Assembly: GCF_900115145.1 (NCBI RefSeq)
Contig: NZ_FOVL01000027.1
Coordinates: forward strand, 1-35,317
Direction of reading: 5' to 3'
Origin: Salegentibacter flavus
Lineage (GTDB): Bacteria > Bacteroidota > Bacteroidia > Flavobacteriales > Flavobacteriaceae
Length of the DNA stretch: 35,317 nucleotides
The notes beneath the pieces were generated by a model. It did not search any database, was not told where the DNA came from, and was given only the letters and a program-made list of their open reading frames with translations. A program made the translations under genes and the position numbers. Positions within the stretch are counted from its first letter, which is position 1, and each line of letters starts with the position of its first letter. This document shows, one piece after another, positions 24,471-32,857 of the stretch.

Positions 24471-26252
24471 ATGAAATTAACAATGATAAAAATGAAAAAA
24501 ATAGACATAAAGAGAAGAATGATTCAAATGTCTGCGGCAGTAATTTTGACTTTCATTATGGCAGGCTGTGAGGCTGATATACTTGAACAACCACCTGGTG
24601 ATGCAGTTACTTCAGATGAATTCTTCAACACCGGTGCCGACTTAAAGGCATACACCAATGACTTGTATGCTATGTTGCCAACTACATCTGTATATATGGA
24701 TGATTCGCATTCAGATAATATTTTAGGTGTAAGTGCTGGTGACAGGCTAAGAGGGACACGTATCGTTCCTACCGACAGGGGTAGCGGGGGTTGGTCCTGG
24801 GGCTACCTGCGAAGAATTAATTATTTTTTGGAAAATTATGCTAGGGTAGACAATGAAGAGGCGACGGCACAATATTCTGGAATAGCCAGGTTTTTTAGAG
24901 CTTACTTTTATTTCGAAAAAGTCCAACGATTTGGCGATGTGCCTTGGTATAGTGAAGTAATTGATCTTGAGGATGAAGAGCTATTATATAAACCGCGGGA
25001 TTCACGAGAGTTGGTAATGGATTCCATTATGGCTGATATTGATTATGCCATTAAAAATATTCCTGCGGAAAAGGAGTTAAATCGCATCACAAAATATACA
25101 GCTCTCATTTTAAAAGCCCGGATTGCTCTCTTTGAGGGAACTTTTAGGAAATATCATGGGATTGAAGATTATGAGAGATTTCTGGAGGAATCTTCTTCAG
25201 CAGCAAAAGAATTGATGGATTCCGGGGCCTATTCACTTTATACCGCTGGAGGTGAAAAGCAGGCATATCTCGACCTATTTGCCATGGAAAACCAAAACAC
25301 CACTGAAACTATTTTAGCTGTGGATTTTGAATTTGGTTTAAGAACTCACGATCTGGCTTATAGGATGACAGCACCAACACAGGGAAGATGGGGCTTAACA
25401 AAAGAGCTGGTCAATAGTTATTTAATGACTGACGGAACACCGTTTACCGATCAATCTGGATATGAAACCATGGAGTTTTATGAAGAGATGCAGAATCGGG
25501 ATCCCAGGTTGACACAAACTACAGCAGGACCTGATTTTGCAACCTATGGTTCGCAGGATCCTGAACCTGTAGATTTGGATATAACCAGAACAGGCTACAG
25601 AGTGATCAAAGGATTGCCTCCTAAAGGCCCCCAATGGGGTTCGGGTGGTTCATTTAATGATGTTATTCTTTTCCGGTATGCAGAGGCCTTGTTGATTTAT
25701 GCTGAAGCAAAAGCAGAACTCGGTACATTGACCCAGGGTGATTTGGATAACTCAATTAATAAATTAAGGGACCGCGTAGGTTTACCACATCTGAACATGG
25801 CAGAGGCTAATGCAAATCCCGACCCTTTTCAGGAGAGTCTATACGATAATGTGGAGCAGGGAGCCAATAAAGGAGTAATCCTGGAAATTCGTCGCGAACG
25901 TAGGATTGAATTGGTGAATGAAGGTTTGCGCTGGGACGACTTAATGAGATGGAAAGAAGGTAAAAAAGTGGAAAAACCAATAGAAGGTATTTACTTTTCT
26001 GAATTAGGTGCCTATGATTTCAATAATGATGGTCGCTTTGATGTATATGTTCACGATGGTGATGCCTCAGGGGCACCGGATGAAGTAACTTCTACAATAA
26101 ACACAAATGAAAGACCTCTTACAGAGGGCACTTCGGGCAACCTACTTTTATTCGAGGGTGGGAGTTTTGATGAAACCAGAGACTATTATTATCCTATACC
26201 TATGGAAGACTTAGAGCTGAATGAAAATTTAGAACAAAATCCTGGATGGTAA
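24471..26252 (+). CDS. SusD/RagB-type substrate-binding lipoprotein
   Basis: A 593-residue outer-membrane lipoprotein that caps the SusC pore and binds the substrate. The lipobox is IMAGC (Cys33 from the first ATG). The start could also be the ATG at 24492 (MKKIDIKRRM), which gives a more usual signal peptide; an AAGGAG upstream of 24471 slightly favours the first. SusD hallmarks are the N-terminal LEQPPGDAVTSDEFFNTGAD, the TPR-like helices with ARFFRAYFYFEKVQRFGDVP and the C-terminal NDVILFRYAEALLIYAEAKA and EIRRERRIELVNEGLRWDDL. The end DYYYPIPMEDLELNENLEQN is also typical. It is in an operon with SusC. Confidence 0.95.
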   Translation: MKLTMIKMKKIDIKRRMIQMSAAVILTFIMAGCEADILEQPPGDAVTSDEFFNTGADLKAYTNDLYAMLPTTSVYMDDSHSDNILGVSAGDRLRGTRIVPTDRGSGGWSWGYLRRINYFLENYARVDNEEATAQYSGIARFFRAYFYFEKVQRFGDVPWYSEVIDLEDEELLYKPRDSRELVMDSIMADIDYAIKNIPAEKELNRITKYTALILKARIALFEGTFRKYHGIEDYERFLEESSSAAKELMDSGAYSLYTAGGEKQAYLDLFAMENQNTTETILAVDFEFGLRTHDLAYRMTAPTQGRWGLTKELVNSYLMTDGTPFTDQSGYETMEFYEEMQNRDPRLTQTTAGPDFATYGSQDPEPVDLDITRTGYRVIKGLPPKGPQWGSGGSFNDVILFRYAEALLIYAEAKAELGTLTQGDLDNSINKLRDRVGLPHLNMAEANANPDPFQESLYDNVEQGANKGVILEIRRERRIELVNEGLRWDDLMRWKEGKKVEKPIEGIYFSELGAYDFNNDGRFDVYVHDGDASGAPDEVTSTINTNERPLTEGTSGNLLLFEGGSFDETRDYYYPIPMEDLELNENLEQNPGW

Positions 26253-26326
26253 TAATTGATCCCATGATAAGAGGTATTTAAATAATACTGTTTTGCTCAT
26301 AAAATCAAATAATTAAATTTTTTAAA

Positions 26327-27904
26327 ATGATAAAAAAAATAATCCTAGGAATTTTCCTATCAGGAACGTGCTCGCTTTTCGCACAGCAAACTTTAAGCGG
26401 AGTGGTTTTTGAAGATGTCAATCAAAACGGCAAAAAAGACCGCCTGGAAAAAGGAATAGCCGAAGTTTCTGTAAGCAATGGCCGCGAAGTTGTCATTACC
26501 AATGGGGATGGAAAATACGAATTACCTGTTGGTGAAGACGATATTATTTCCGTTGTAAAACCTTCAGGATATAAAGTTGGAAAAAATGAAGACAACCTGC
26601 CTCAATTCTTCTATATCCATAAACCTAAAGGATCACCAGATTTAAAATTCAAAGGGGTAGAGCCAACGGGAAAATTACCAAAATCGGTAGATTTTGCTTT
26701 AATTCCTTCTGAGGAAAAAGAGAACTTTACAGCGCTTATTTTTGGCGATCCGCAGCCTTACACTCAACAGGAAGTCGATTATTTTGCCGATGGTATTGTG
26801 GCCGAAGTGGAAGGTATAGAAAATGTTCCTTTCGGATTAAGCCTTGGTGATCTGGTGGGGAACGATCTGGATCTTTTTAATCCATATATCAAAGCAGTGA
26901 AAAACGCGGGAATTCCCTGGTATAATTTATTGGGTAATCATGATATTAATTTTGATGTGGAAAATGATATATTTTCCGATGAAACCTACGAAGCACATTT
27001 TGGTCCGGCCAACTATGCCTTTAATTACGGAAAGGTTCATTTCCTGGTTTTAGATGATGTGCTGTATCCAGATCCCCGGGATGGAAAAGGTTACTGGGGT
27101 GGTTTTCGGGAAGATCAGTTTGAGTTTATAGAAAACAACTTGAAACATGTGCCTAAAGATCATTTGATAGTAGTCGCTTTACATATTCCGCTTAGTGAAC
27201 CTGAAGGAAGAGATACTTTTCGTGATGAAGATAGAGATAGGCTTTTTGAGCTTTTGAAAGATTTCCCAAATACCCTTTCGCTTTCTGCCCATACGCATAT
27301 ACAACGCCAGGATTTTTTCGGAAAGGAAGAAGGATGGCAGCAAGATAAACCACATCATCATTATAATGTAGGGACAACTTCCGGAGATTGGTATTCAGGT
27401 AAATTAGATGAAAATAACATCCCTGTTTCTACAATGAGGGACGGCACCCCTAAAGGTTACGCGTTTATTAATTTCAAAGGAAACGAGTATAACATAGATT
27501 ATAAAGTTGCCGGCAAACCTGTAGATTACCAAATGGAAGTTTTTGCACCTAAGGTCGTTGCCAAAGGTAGAAGAACCAAGGCAGGAATTTATGTGAACTT
27601 CTTTATGGGGACTGAGGGTGATGAGGTTTTATACCGAATTGATGATGGAGAATGGAAAGAAATGCAATATATAGAAGATTATGATCCCTCCTATATAGAA
27701 ATGGTCTATGAATGGGATTTAACCGAAGAACTAATGCCGGGTAAAAGATCTTCTAATCCTATAAAAAGTGAACATTTGTGGCGTGGTAATATTCCTACAA
27801 AACTGGAGACCGGGGAGCATAGTATTGAAATAAAGGCTACCGATATGTACGGAAAAACCCATACTGCCAAAAGTAGTTATCGATTAGCGGAACCCGTTAA
27901 GTAG
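26327..27904 (+). CDS. Secreted calcineurin-like phosphoesterase with N- and C-terminal accessory domains
   Basis: A 525-residue exported metallophosphoesterase. A signal peptide (cut after about residue 19, SLFA) leads to a beta domain (about 22-125; SGVVFEDVNQNGKKDRLEKG, a SdrD-B-like start), the calcineurin-like catalytic domain (about 133-335) and a C-terminal beta domain (about 370-525). The two-metal site is complete: D141 and Q143 (GDPQP; Gln replaces the usual His), D175 (LGDLVGND), N204-H205 (GNHD), H286 and H322/H324 (SAHTH). Relatives split phosphomonoesters or diesters. The three-domain layout is the type found in Bacteroidota SusCD loci. It lies 74 bases after susD and just before the glycerophosphodiesterase, so a joint role in phosphodiester breakdown is likely. 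Confidence 0.9.
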   Translation: MIKKIILGIFLSGTCSLFAQQTLSGVVFEDVNQNGKKDRLEKGIAEVSVSNGREVVITNGDGKYELPVGEDDIISVVKPSGYKVGKNEDNLPQFFYIHKPKGSPDLKFKGVEPTGKLPKSVDFALIPSEEKENFTALIFGDPQPYTQQEVDYFADGIVAEVEGIENVPFGLSLGDLVGNDLDLFNPYIKAVKNAGIPWYNLLGNHDINFDVENDIFSDETYEAHFGPANYAFNYGKVHFLVLDDVLYPDPRDGKGYWGGFREDQFEFIENNLKHVPKDHLIVVALHIPLSEPEGRDTFRDEDRDRLFELLKDFPNTLSLSAHTHIQRQDFFGKEEGWQQDKPHHHYNVGTTSGDWYSGKLDENNIPVSTMRDGTPKGYAFINFKGNEYNIDYKVAGKPVDYQMEVFAPKVVAKGRRTKAGIYVNFFMGTEGDEVLYRIDDGEWKEMQYIEDYDPSYIEMVYEWDLTEELMPGKRSSNPIKSEHLWRGNIPTKLETGEHSIEIKATDMYGKTHTAKSSYRLAEPVK

Positions 27905-27930
27905 TTTTTTTAAAGTTTTTGTTTCAGTAA

Positions 27931-27976
27931 AAAGGCCTGCCCAGGGTTCGCTAATTTTACGGCAGGCCTTTATTTT
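27931..27976 (+). terminator. Terminator or attenuator between the two phosphodiesterase genes
   Basis: AAAGGCCTGCC (27931-27941) pairs with GGCAGGCCTTT (27961-27971) around a 19-base loop and is followed by ATTTTT. It should end the susC-susD-phosphoesterase transcript, at least partly, so the next gene may be read through at a lower level or from its own promoter. Confidence 0.78.
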
Positions 27977-27990
27977 TAAAAATCAAAAAG

Positions 27991-28926
27991 ATGAAAATTA
28001 TAAAAACCGTTTTTCTATTATTGCTAATGGTTGCTTCTGGTTGCAAGAACAATCAGGAGCAAGAAATAGATCTACAGGAAACCGAATCCCAAAATATTAA
28101 GGTTCAGGTGCAGGGACATCGGGGAGATAGAGGTAATTATCCGGAAAACAGTATTCCCGCTTTTATAAGCGCGGTGAAAAAGGGCGCCGAGGTAATCGAG
28201 CTGGATGTTGTAATCTCAAAAGATAAAAAAGTAGTGGTTTCTCATGAGCCTTTTATGCATTCCCTTTATGTGTTAACCCCTGAGGGCGATAGCATTTCCG
28301 AAGAAAATCAGGAGAAATTTAACCTTTACGAGATGACTTACGATAGCATCAGAAAGTTTGATGTTGGTTCTAAAGGAAACCGATTATTTCCCGAACAGCA
28401 AAAACAAAAAACCTATAAGCCTTTACTGGCAAAAGCTATAGATTCCGTAGAAAATTATATAGCAGAAAATAATTTGAAGACCGTGAGCTATAATATTGAA
28501 CTAAAAAGTTCAGAAGACAAATATGGAATTTATCAACCAGCACCTGGAGAGTTTGTAAATCTTGTGATGCAGGTAATTAAGGAGAAAAATATTGAGCAGA
28601 AAATGAATTTACAATCTTTTGATGTAAACATTCTAAATGAAATCCATGAAAGTTACCCAGAAGTAGAAACCGCCTATCTAGTATATACTGAAGGCATTCA
28701 AAAGAATCTTGATTTACTGGATTTTCAGCCTGAAATTTACAGCCCGCATTATGGATTGGTAAAGGATACTGCTTTTGTTGATTCTATTAAAAGTATGAAT
28801 ATGAAGTTAATTCCTTGGACCTTAAATGAATATGAGGTTATTGAGCAAATGATTGAATTGAATGTTGATGGGATTATTACCGATTACCCGGAACGGGTGC
28901 TGAAGATGAGAGAGAACGCCTATTAG
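27991..28926 (+). CDS. Glycerophosphodiester phosphodiesterase, lipoprotein
   Basis: A 311-residue enzyme of the GlpQ/UgpQ family, which splits glycerophosphodiesters (deacylated phospholipids) into glycerol-3-phosphate and an alcohol. The signal peptide ends with the lipobox VASGC (Cys18). The TIM-barrel active site is complete: H43-R44 (GHRGDRG), E52-N53 (PENS), E70 and D72 (VIELDV), H85 (SHEP), and the late barrel strands LIPWTLNE and GIITDYP. It is outside the cytoplasm, so the product would enter as glycerol-3-phosphate or be dephosphorylated first. It is 86 bases after the phosphoesterase gene with a terminator-like hairpin between. A decayed second copy lies at 32858-33165. Confidence 0.93.
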   Translation: MKIIKTVFLLLLMVASGCKNNQEQEIDLQETESQNIKVQVQGHRGDRGNYPENSIPAFISAVKKGAEVIELDVVISKDKKVVVSHEPFMHSLYVLTPEGDSISEENQEKFNLYEMTYDSIRKFDVGSKGNRLFPEQQKQKTYKPLLAKAIDSVENYIAENNLKTVSYNIELKSSEDKYGIYQPAPGEFVNLVMQVIKEKNIEQKMNLQSFDVNILNEIHESYPEVETAYLVYTEGIQKNLDLLDFQPEIYSPHYGLVKDTAFVDSIKSMNMKLIPWTLNEYEVIEQMIELNVDGIITDYPERVLKMRENAY

Positions 28927-28977
28927 TTATTAATTGAGTTCCGAATGATAAAAGATATTTAAATTGGAGTCGTGGTA

Positions 28978-30357
28978 TCACTTGAAACTTTTCAAGAAAT
29001 TACTATACCACTTTCCCGAATCCTTCACTGTTCTTTTTTGTGTTTTGAAATCAACGTGTACCAGGCCAAATCGTGGTCTAAATCCCTCTGCCCATTCAAA
29101 ATTATCTGTAAAGGACCAAACGAAATAACCATTTACATTGACTCCCTCCTTTTTGGCCTTAAGCACTGCGGCAAGGTATTCTTCTAAAAATCTGGTTCTT
29201 CTTTTATCTTTGATTTCACCATCCTCCAGGATGTCTTTAAAAGCTGCACCATTTTCAGTTATATATATTTCCCCTACTTTTTTATAGCTATTAAACTTTT
29301 TCAGTATTTGGTAGATTGAATCGGGATATACTTCCCATTTCATAGCTGTTATGGGAACTTTTCTTTTTTCAGCTTTGATATTTCTTGCCTTAATGTAGGG
29401 AACAAACCAGGAATGCTTAATGATTTCCCGGGTGTAATTTTGGACACCTATAAAATCAAAATCATATTGTAATAATTCCTTATCCCCGGGAAGCTGATAC
29501 TTTTCCAGCTTTTTAAGAAATTTGAGATCTTTCACCGGGTAGCCCATTCCCAGTGCAGGCTCGATAAACAAACGGTTTACAAGAGCATCAATTCTTTGTG
29601 CTGCCAGGATGTCTTTTTGTATTGGTCGAAATGGTTCAATAAAAGAACAGGAAAAAGTAGTGCCTACCCGGGCTTGGGGAGAATATTGCTTTATAATTCT
29701 CGCCCCTTCTGCCTGGCACAATGCAGCGTGATGTATGGCAGGCAGAAAGTTTTTCATTCCTTTTTTTCCGGGAGCGTGAACTCCCAGAAGATATCCGGCA
29801 CCTACAAATACCAGTGGCTCATTAAGAACCATCCAGTTTTTGACTTTATTGCCAAAACGTTTTACACAAAGAGTTACATATTCTTTAAACCAGGTTATTA
29901 TTTCCCTGTTTGTCCAACCTCCCTTTTGTTCCAGGACAGCAGGTAAATCCCAATGATAAAGTGTTACCCAGGGTTCAATGCCCAGTGCCAGGCATTTATC
30001 TATAAGTTTGTTGTAAAAGTCGATTCCTTCAGGATTTGGTGTACCAACTCCGGCAGGTATCACTCTTGACCAGGAGATTGAGAACCTGAAATTATGAATG
30101 TTCAGGTCTTTCATTAAATAAAGGTCTTCCTCGTATTTGTTGTAAAAATCACAAGCGATATTTCCGTTTTGACCCTGATAAATTTTACCACTCTTTGAAG
30201 TAAAAATATCCCATATGGATGGCCCTTTACCATCGGCCTGATGGCCACCTTCAATTTGATATGCGGCTGTTGATACTCCCCATTTAAAACCCTTTCCAAA
30301 ATCACGCTTTTTTAAAGAAAACCTTTCCTTCGGTTCTTCTGAATTTAAAGTTGACAT
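28978..30357 (-). CDS. GH1-family beta-glycosidase, cytoplasmic
   Basis: A 459-residue glycoside hydrolase family 1 enzyme (retaining beta-glucosidase/galactosidase type). The acid/base Glu180 is in LNEPLVF and the nucleophile Glu368 in ITENGAAF; the N-terminal GFKWGVSTAAYQIEGG and the C-terminal YFVWSFTDNFEWAEGF, which bind the sugar, are present. Length is normal, with about 20 extra N-terminal residues. There is no signal peptide, so it acts in the cytoplasm. It is the last of three minus-strand genes after a PlcP-like enzyme and a glycosyltransferase (59 bases behind it). It may trim or transfer sugars on glycolipids made by that pair, since the plant GH1 protein SFR2 does so with galactolipids, or it may simply be a disaccharidase. 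Confidence 0.92.
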   Translation of the reverse strand: MSTLNSEEPKERFSLKKRDFGKGFKWGVSTAAYQIEGGHQADGKGPSIWDIFTSKSGKIYQGQNGNIACDFYNKYEEDLYLMKDLNIHNFRFSISWSRVIPAGVGTPNPEGIDFYNKLIDKCLALGIEPWVTLYHWDLPAVLEQKGGWTNREIITWFKEYVTLCVKRFGNKVKNWMVLNEPLVFVGAGYLLGVHAPGKKGMKNFLPAIHHAALCQAEGARIIKQYSPQARVGTTFSCSFIEPFRPIQKDILAAQRIDALVNRLFIEPALGMGYPVKDLKFLKKLEKYQLPGDKELLQYDFDFIGVQNYTREIIKHSWFVPYIKARNIKAEKRKVPITAMKWEVYPDSIYQILKKFNSYKKVGEIYITENGAAFKDILEDGEIKDKRRTRFLEEYLAAVLKAKKEGVNVNGYFVWSFTDNFEWAEGFRPRFGLVHVDFKTQKRTVKDSGKWYSNFLKSFK

Positions 30358-30416
30358 ATATGTTAAAAATGGAATATGATTATTAACCAGTAGAAGCCTA
30401 TCTTTTCTGTTTCAAT

Positions 30417-31463
30417 TTAATTGATTGAGGAGTTCACCCTTCCCAGTAAAGATCTATTAATCACACTGAGATTGGATACAAGATGGTCATTCAAAAGGGT
30501 TTCGATTATTTCCTGGGTAATATCCGGGTAATTCACGCTTATCACCCTTTCTTCCTTTAACCAGTTTTCAATTTCCGGGTATTGTTTTTTCTTTAGGTTT
30601 TTAAGCACTGTAACCCCTAAGTATTGCAGAGCAGCAGCGTTGCAGTGCTGTTCATATTGATTTTCCATTGGAACGACCAGGAGCTTTTTTTTCAAAAACA
30701 AAGCTTCAGCCGGAGTTTCAAATCCCGCACCACATAGAATGCCAGTACTGGATGCCATACTTGCTAAGAAGGCTTCATTGTTTATTGGTCTTATTGAAAC
30801 ATTGTCACAGCTATACTCCTTTTTGTTATGCTTTGAAAAAACCTCCCATTTGACAGCTTTGAACCGGGATAGGATCTTGATGATCTTTTTATCGCTGTAT
30901 GCTGGTAGGTAAACTGTATAATGACCTTTGTTGGAAACAAAGAGTTCCCGCACTTGTTTCCTTATTACGGGGGTATAGGTTTGATCATTAAATTTTTCAA
31001 AGTGAAAGCCATATCTTGCCGTGGCAGGAGCATAATATTTTAGAATGAATTTTCCTATTCTGTCCCTGTGTCTCGGTAATGGTGCTTTACTGGATAAAAC
31101 AGCGCATTGATGACTCAGGGCAATACAAGGTTTTCTTTTCAGGTAACAGGCCCAGGCAGAAATGGGCTCAAAATCGTTGATCACGATATCATAAATTTCA
31201 ACAGGAACCTTATTGATCTCTCTTAGAATCCTTTTGATGTTATTCTGAAGAAAAGTTTGCCATAAGTCTACACCTCCCTTTTTACCAAAGATGAATCCAA
31301 GTCCCTTCATCTGGTACTTTACCGGATAAGGTAAGGCAACATCTGCCTGTGTCCCGCTAATTAAAATATCCACCTCTCCTATATTCATAAGAATAGGTAT
31401 GATATCTCTTGCTCTGCTTAGGTGTCCGTTCCCGGTGCCTTGTATAGCGTATAATATTTTCAT
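30417..31463 (-). CDS. MurG-like glycosyltransferase, candidate diacylglycerol glycosyltransferase
   Basis: A 348-residue GT-B fold transferase. The N-terminal MKILYAIQGTGNGHLSRARD carries the GNGH acceptor loop of MurG/MGDG-synthase-like enzymes, and the C-terminal half has the nucleotide-sugar site (SSTGILCGAGFETPAEALFL and KKLLVVPMENQYEQHCNAAA). There are no membrane helices; basic patches (KRILREINK and PRHRDRIGKFILKYYAP) could hold it on the membrane. It starts 21 bases after the PlcP-like gene, so the two are one operon. If that enzyme makes diacylglycerol from phospholipid, this one would add a sugar to it. The family is clear; acceptor and sugar are inferred from context only. Confidence 0.8.
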   Translation of the reverse strand: MKILYAIQGTGNGHLSRARDIIPILMNIGEVDILISGTQADVALPYPVKYQMKGLGFIFGKKGGVDLWQTFLQNNIKRILREINKVPVEIYDIVINDFEPISAWACYLKRKPCIALSHQCAVLSSKAPLPRHRDRIGKFILKYYAPATARYGFHFEKFNDQTYTPVIRKQVRELFVSNKGHYTVYLPAYSDKKIIKILSRFKAVKWEVFSKHNKKEYSCDNVSIRPINNEAFLASMASSTGILCGAGFETPAEALFLKKKLLVVPMENQYEQHCNAAALQYLGVTVLKNLKKKQYPEIENWLKEERVISVNYPDITQEIIETLLNDHLVSNLSVINRSLLGRVNSSIN

Positions 31464-31484
31464 ATTTTGTTTTAAAAGTGTTAT

Positions 31485-32333
31485 TTAAGGCTTAACAAAA
31501 TTTAATTCCCGAACAAGGTTTTGAAATAATTCATCACTGTTCACTTTCACCTCTTTAAATTTTTTGGCTCTGGCTGCCATTACCCTTTGATGATCTTCAT
31601 TAAAATGATACAACTTCCAGCTGCTGTTATTGTATTCTAAAGCAGTAAGATTTTCAATCCAATCGCCGGAATTAAGATAGGTGACTTCCCCATCCTTCCC
31701 CTTTATTTTCCTGATTTCCGGCTGATGGATATGGCCGCAAATGACATAATGATATCCATTTGAAATGGCAATATCTGCTGCGGTTTGTTCAAAATCATTT
31801 ATAAATTTGACTGCACTTTTTACACTGTTCTTAATTTTTTTGGAAAGGGATAACTTTCCTCTCCCCATTCCTTCAGAAATATAATTGAACATCCTGTTAA
31901 TCAATATCAAGCTATCATATCCTTTTGCTCCCAGTTTTGCCAGCCACTTTGAGTTTTGCATTGTTACATCAAAAACATCCCCGTGAAATATCCAGGTTTT
32001 TTTACCGTCAAGATTTAGTACTACTTTATTTACAATTTGCAGGGAACCCATTTCAAAACCAACAAATTTTCTCAGCATCTCATCGTGGTTTCCGGTGACA
32101 TAATAGACCTTCACCCCCTGAGCCAGGAATCCGGTGATACATTTAATGACCTGCATGTGAGATTCGGGCCAGTAACTCTTATGAAACTGCCAAATATCAA
32201 TTATGTCTCCGTTGAGAATCAATACTTCCGGCTGTACGCTTTTGAGGTAACTCAGGAGCTCTCCTGCATGGCAACCATAGGTGCCCAAATGAACGTCAGA
32301 TATAACGACAACTTCTACTTTGCGTTTTTTCAT
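31485..32333 (-). CDS. plcP: PlcP-like metallophosphoesterase (LpxH superfamily), candidate phospholipase C
   Basis: A 282-residue calcineurin-like phosphoesterase with a complete two-metal site: D13 and H15 (SDVHLGT), D43 (NGDIID), N82-H83 (GNHDE), H118 (FHGD) and H201/H203 (CGHIH). It would usually be annotated as UDP-2,3-diacylglucosamine diphosphatase (LpxH), but blocks SDVHLGTYGCHAGELLSYL, YWPESHMQVI, GNHDEMLR, HGDVFDVTMQNSKWLAKLG and NSGDWIENLTALE match what I remember of PlcP, the phospholipase C of Sinorhizobium and marine bacteria that turns phospholipid into diacylglycerol under phosphate starvation. No signal peptide, so it acts at the inner face of the membrane. It heads an operon with the glycosyltransferase. 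The symbol is tentative and based on motif pattern and context. Confidence 0.72.
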   Translation of the reverse strand: MKKRKVEVVVISDVHLGTYGCHAGELLSYLKSVQPEVLILNGDIIDIWQFHKSYWPESHMQVIKCITGFLAQGVKVYYVTGNHDEMLRKFVGFEMGSLQIVNKVVLNLDGKKTWIFHGDVFDVTMQNSKWLAKLGAKGYDSLILINRMFNYISEGMGRGKLSLSKKIKNSVKSAVKFINDFEQTAADIAISNGYHYVICGHIHQPEIRKIKGKDGEVTYLNSGDWIENLTALEYNNSSWKLYHFNEDHQRVMAARAKKFKEVKVNSDELFQNLVRELNFVKP

Positions 32334-32857
32334 AGTATTTAGATGATATTAATCGGCTTGGATTAAAGGAAAAATGTCTGTTACACCTTCCTGAAGAAAG
32401 AAAGGAGGAAGAATATGAAAGTAATAAATGAATGATTACAAATTCCCGAATAATAAATGATGGATTACCTCCTTTAAGTTTTAAAAAGGCAGGCAATCCG
32501 GAGAAGAAAAATGTGGAAGAGAAGACCTGGTGAATTTTTTTAGGTCTTTGGAGAATATTCTTTAGCTGATTTTCCAAATATTACCAGTTTTAATTTTAAG
32601 CAATTTATAAATGAAACCCGGTGTATTAATCACATAATCATTAAATTACCTTTAAGAAATTGCTTTCTTTTAAATTTATAACCCAAAAAAGGGTGTAGAT
32701 TTTTTAACACCCTTACTTTTTGGCTAATTCAAACAAACCTGACAATCCAACCTTGGCTATGGTTGATATATAATTAATTGTCTCCGCAAATTTACTTCAA
32801 CAAGCCTATTGCTGTATTAACTTAAAATGAAGTCATTAATAAGAAAGCATTATTCCT
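32334..32857. other. Gap upstream of the PlcP-like gene
   Basis: No gene is seen. A 93-codon minus frame (32296-32577) overlaps the PlcP start and has no family features. The DNA next to 32334 is AT-rich and should hold the operon promoter; I found no clear Pho-box-like direct repeat by eye, though the Bacteroidota motif is not well known. A hairpin lies at 32689-32714. Confidence 0.4.
32689..32714 (-). terminator. Hairpin terminator, minus strand
   Basis: AAGGGTGT pairs with ACACCCTT around a ten-base A/T loop; on the minus strand six T residues follow at once. It would stop transcripts coming from the marC-family gene, but is about 500 bases beyond that gene's stop, with the decayed glycerophosphodiesterase copy in between. 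Confidence 0.65.

Noticed and set aside
31485-32333. Calling this gene lpxH (lipid A synthesis)
   Set aside because: The superfamily fits, but the motif set and partner glycosyltransferase fit PlcP better; LpxH proteins of Bacteroidota as I remember them have a SDQHFG-type first motif. A tree would decide.
32296-32577. 93-codon minus frame overlapping the PlcP-like gene start
   Set aside because: It covers the start of a well-supported gene in another frame, is rich in Ser/Phe and lacks motifs.
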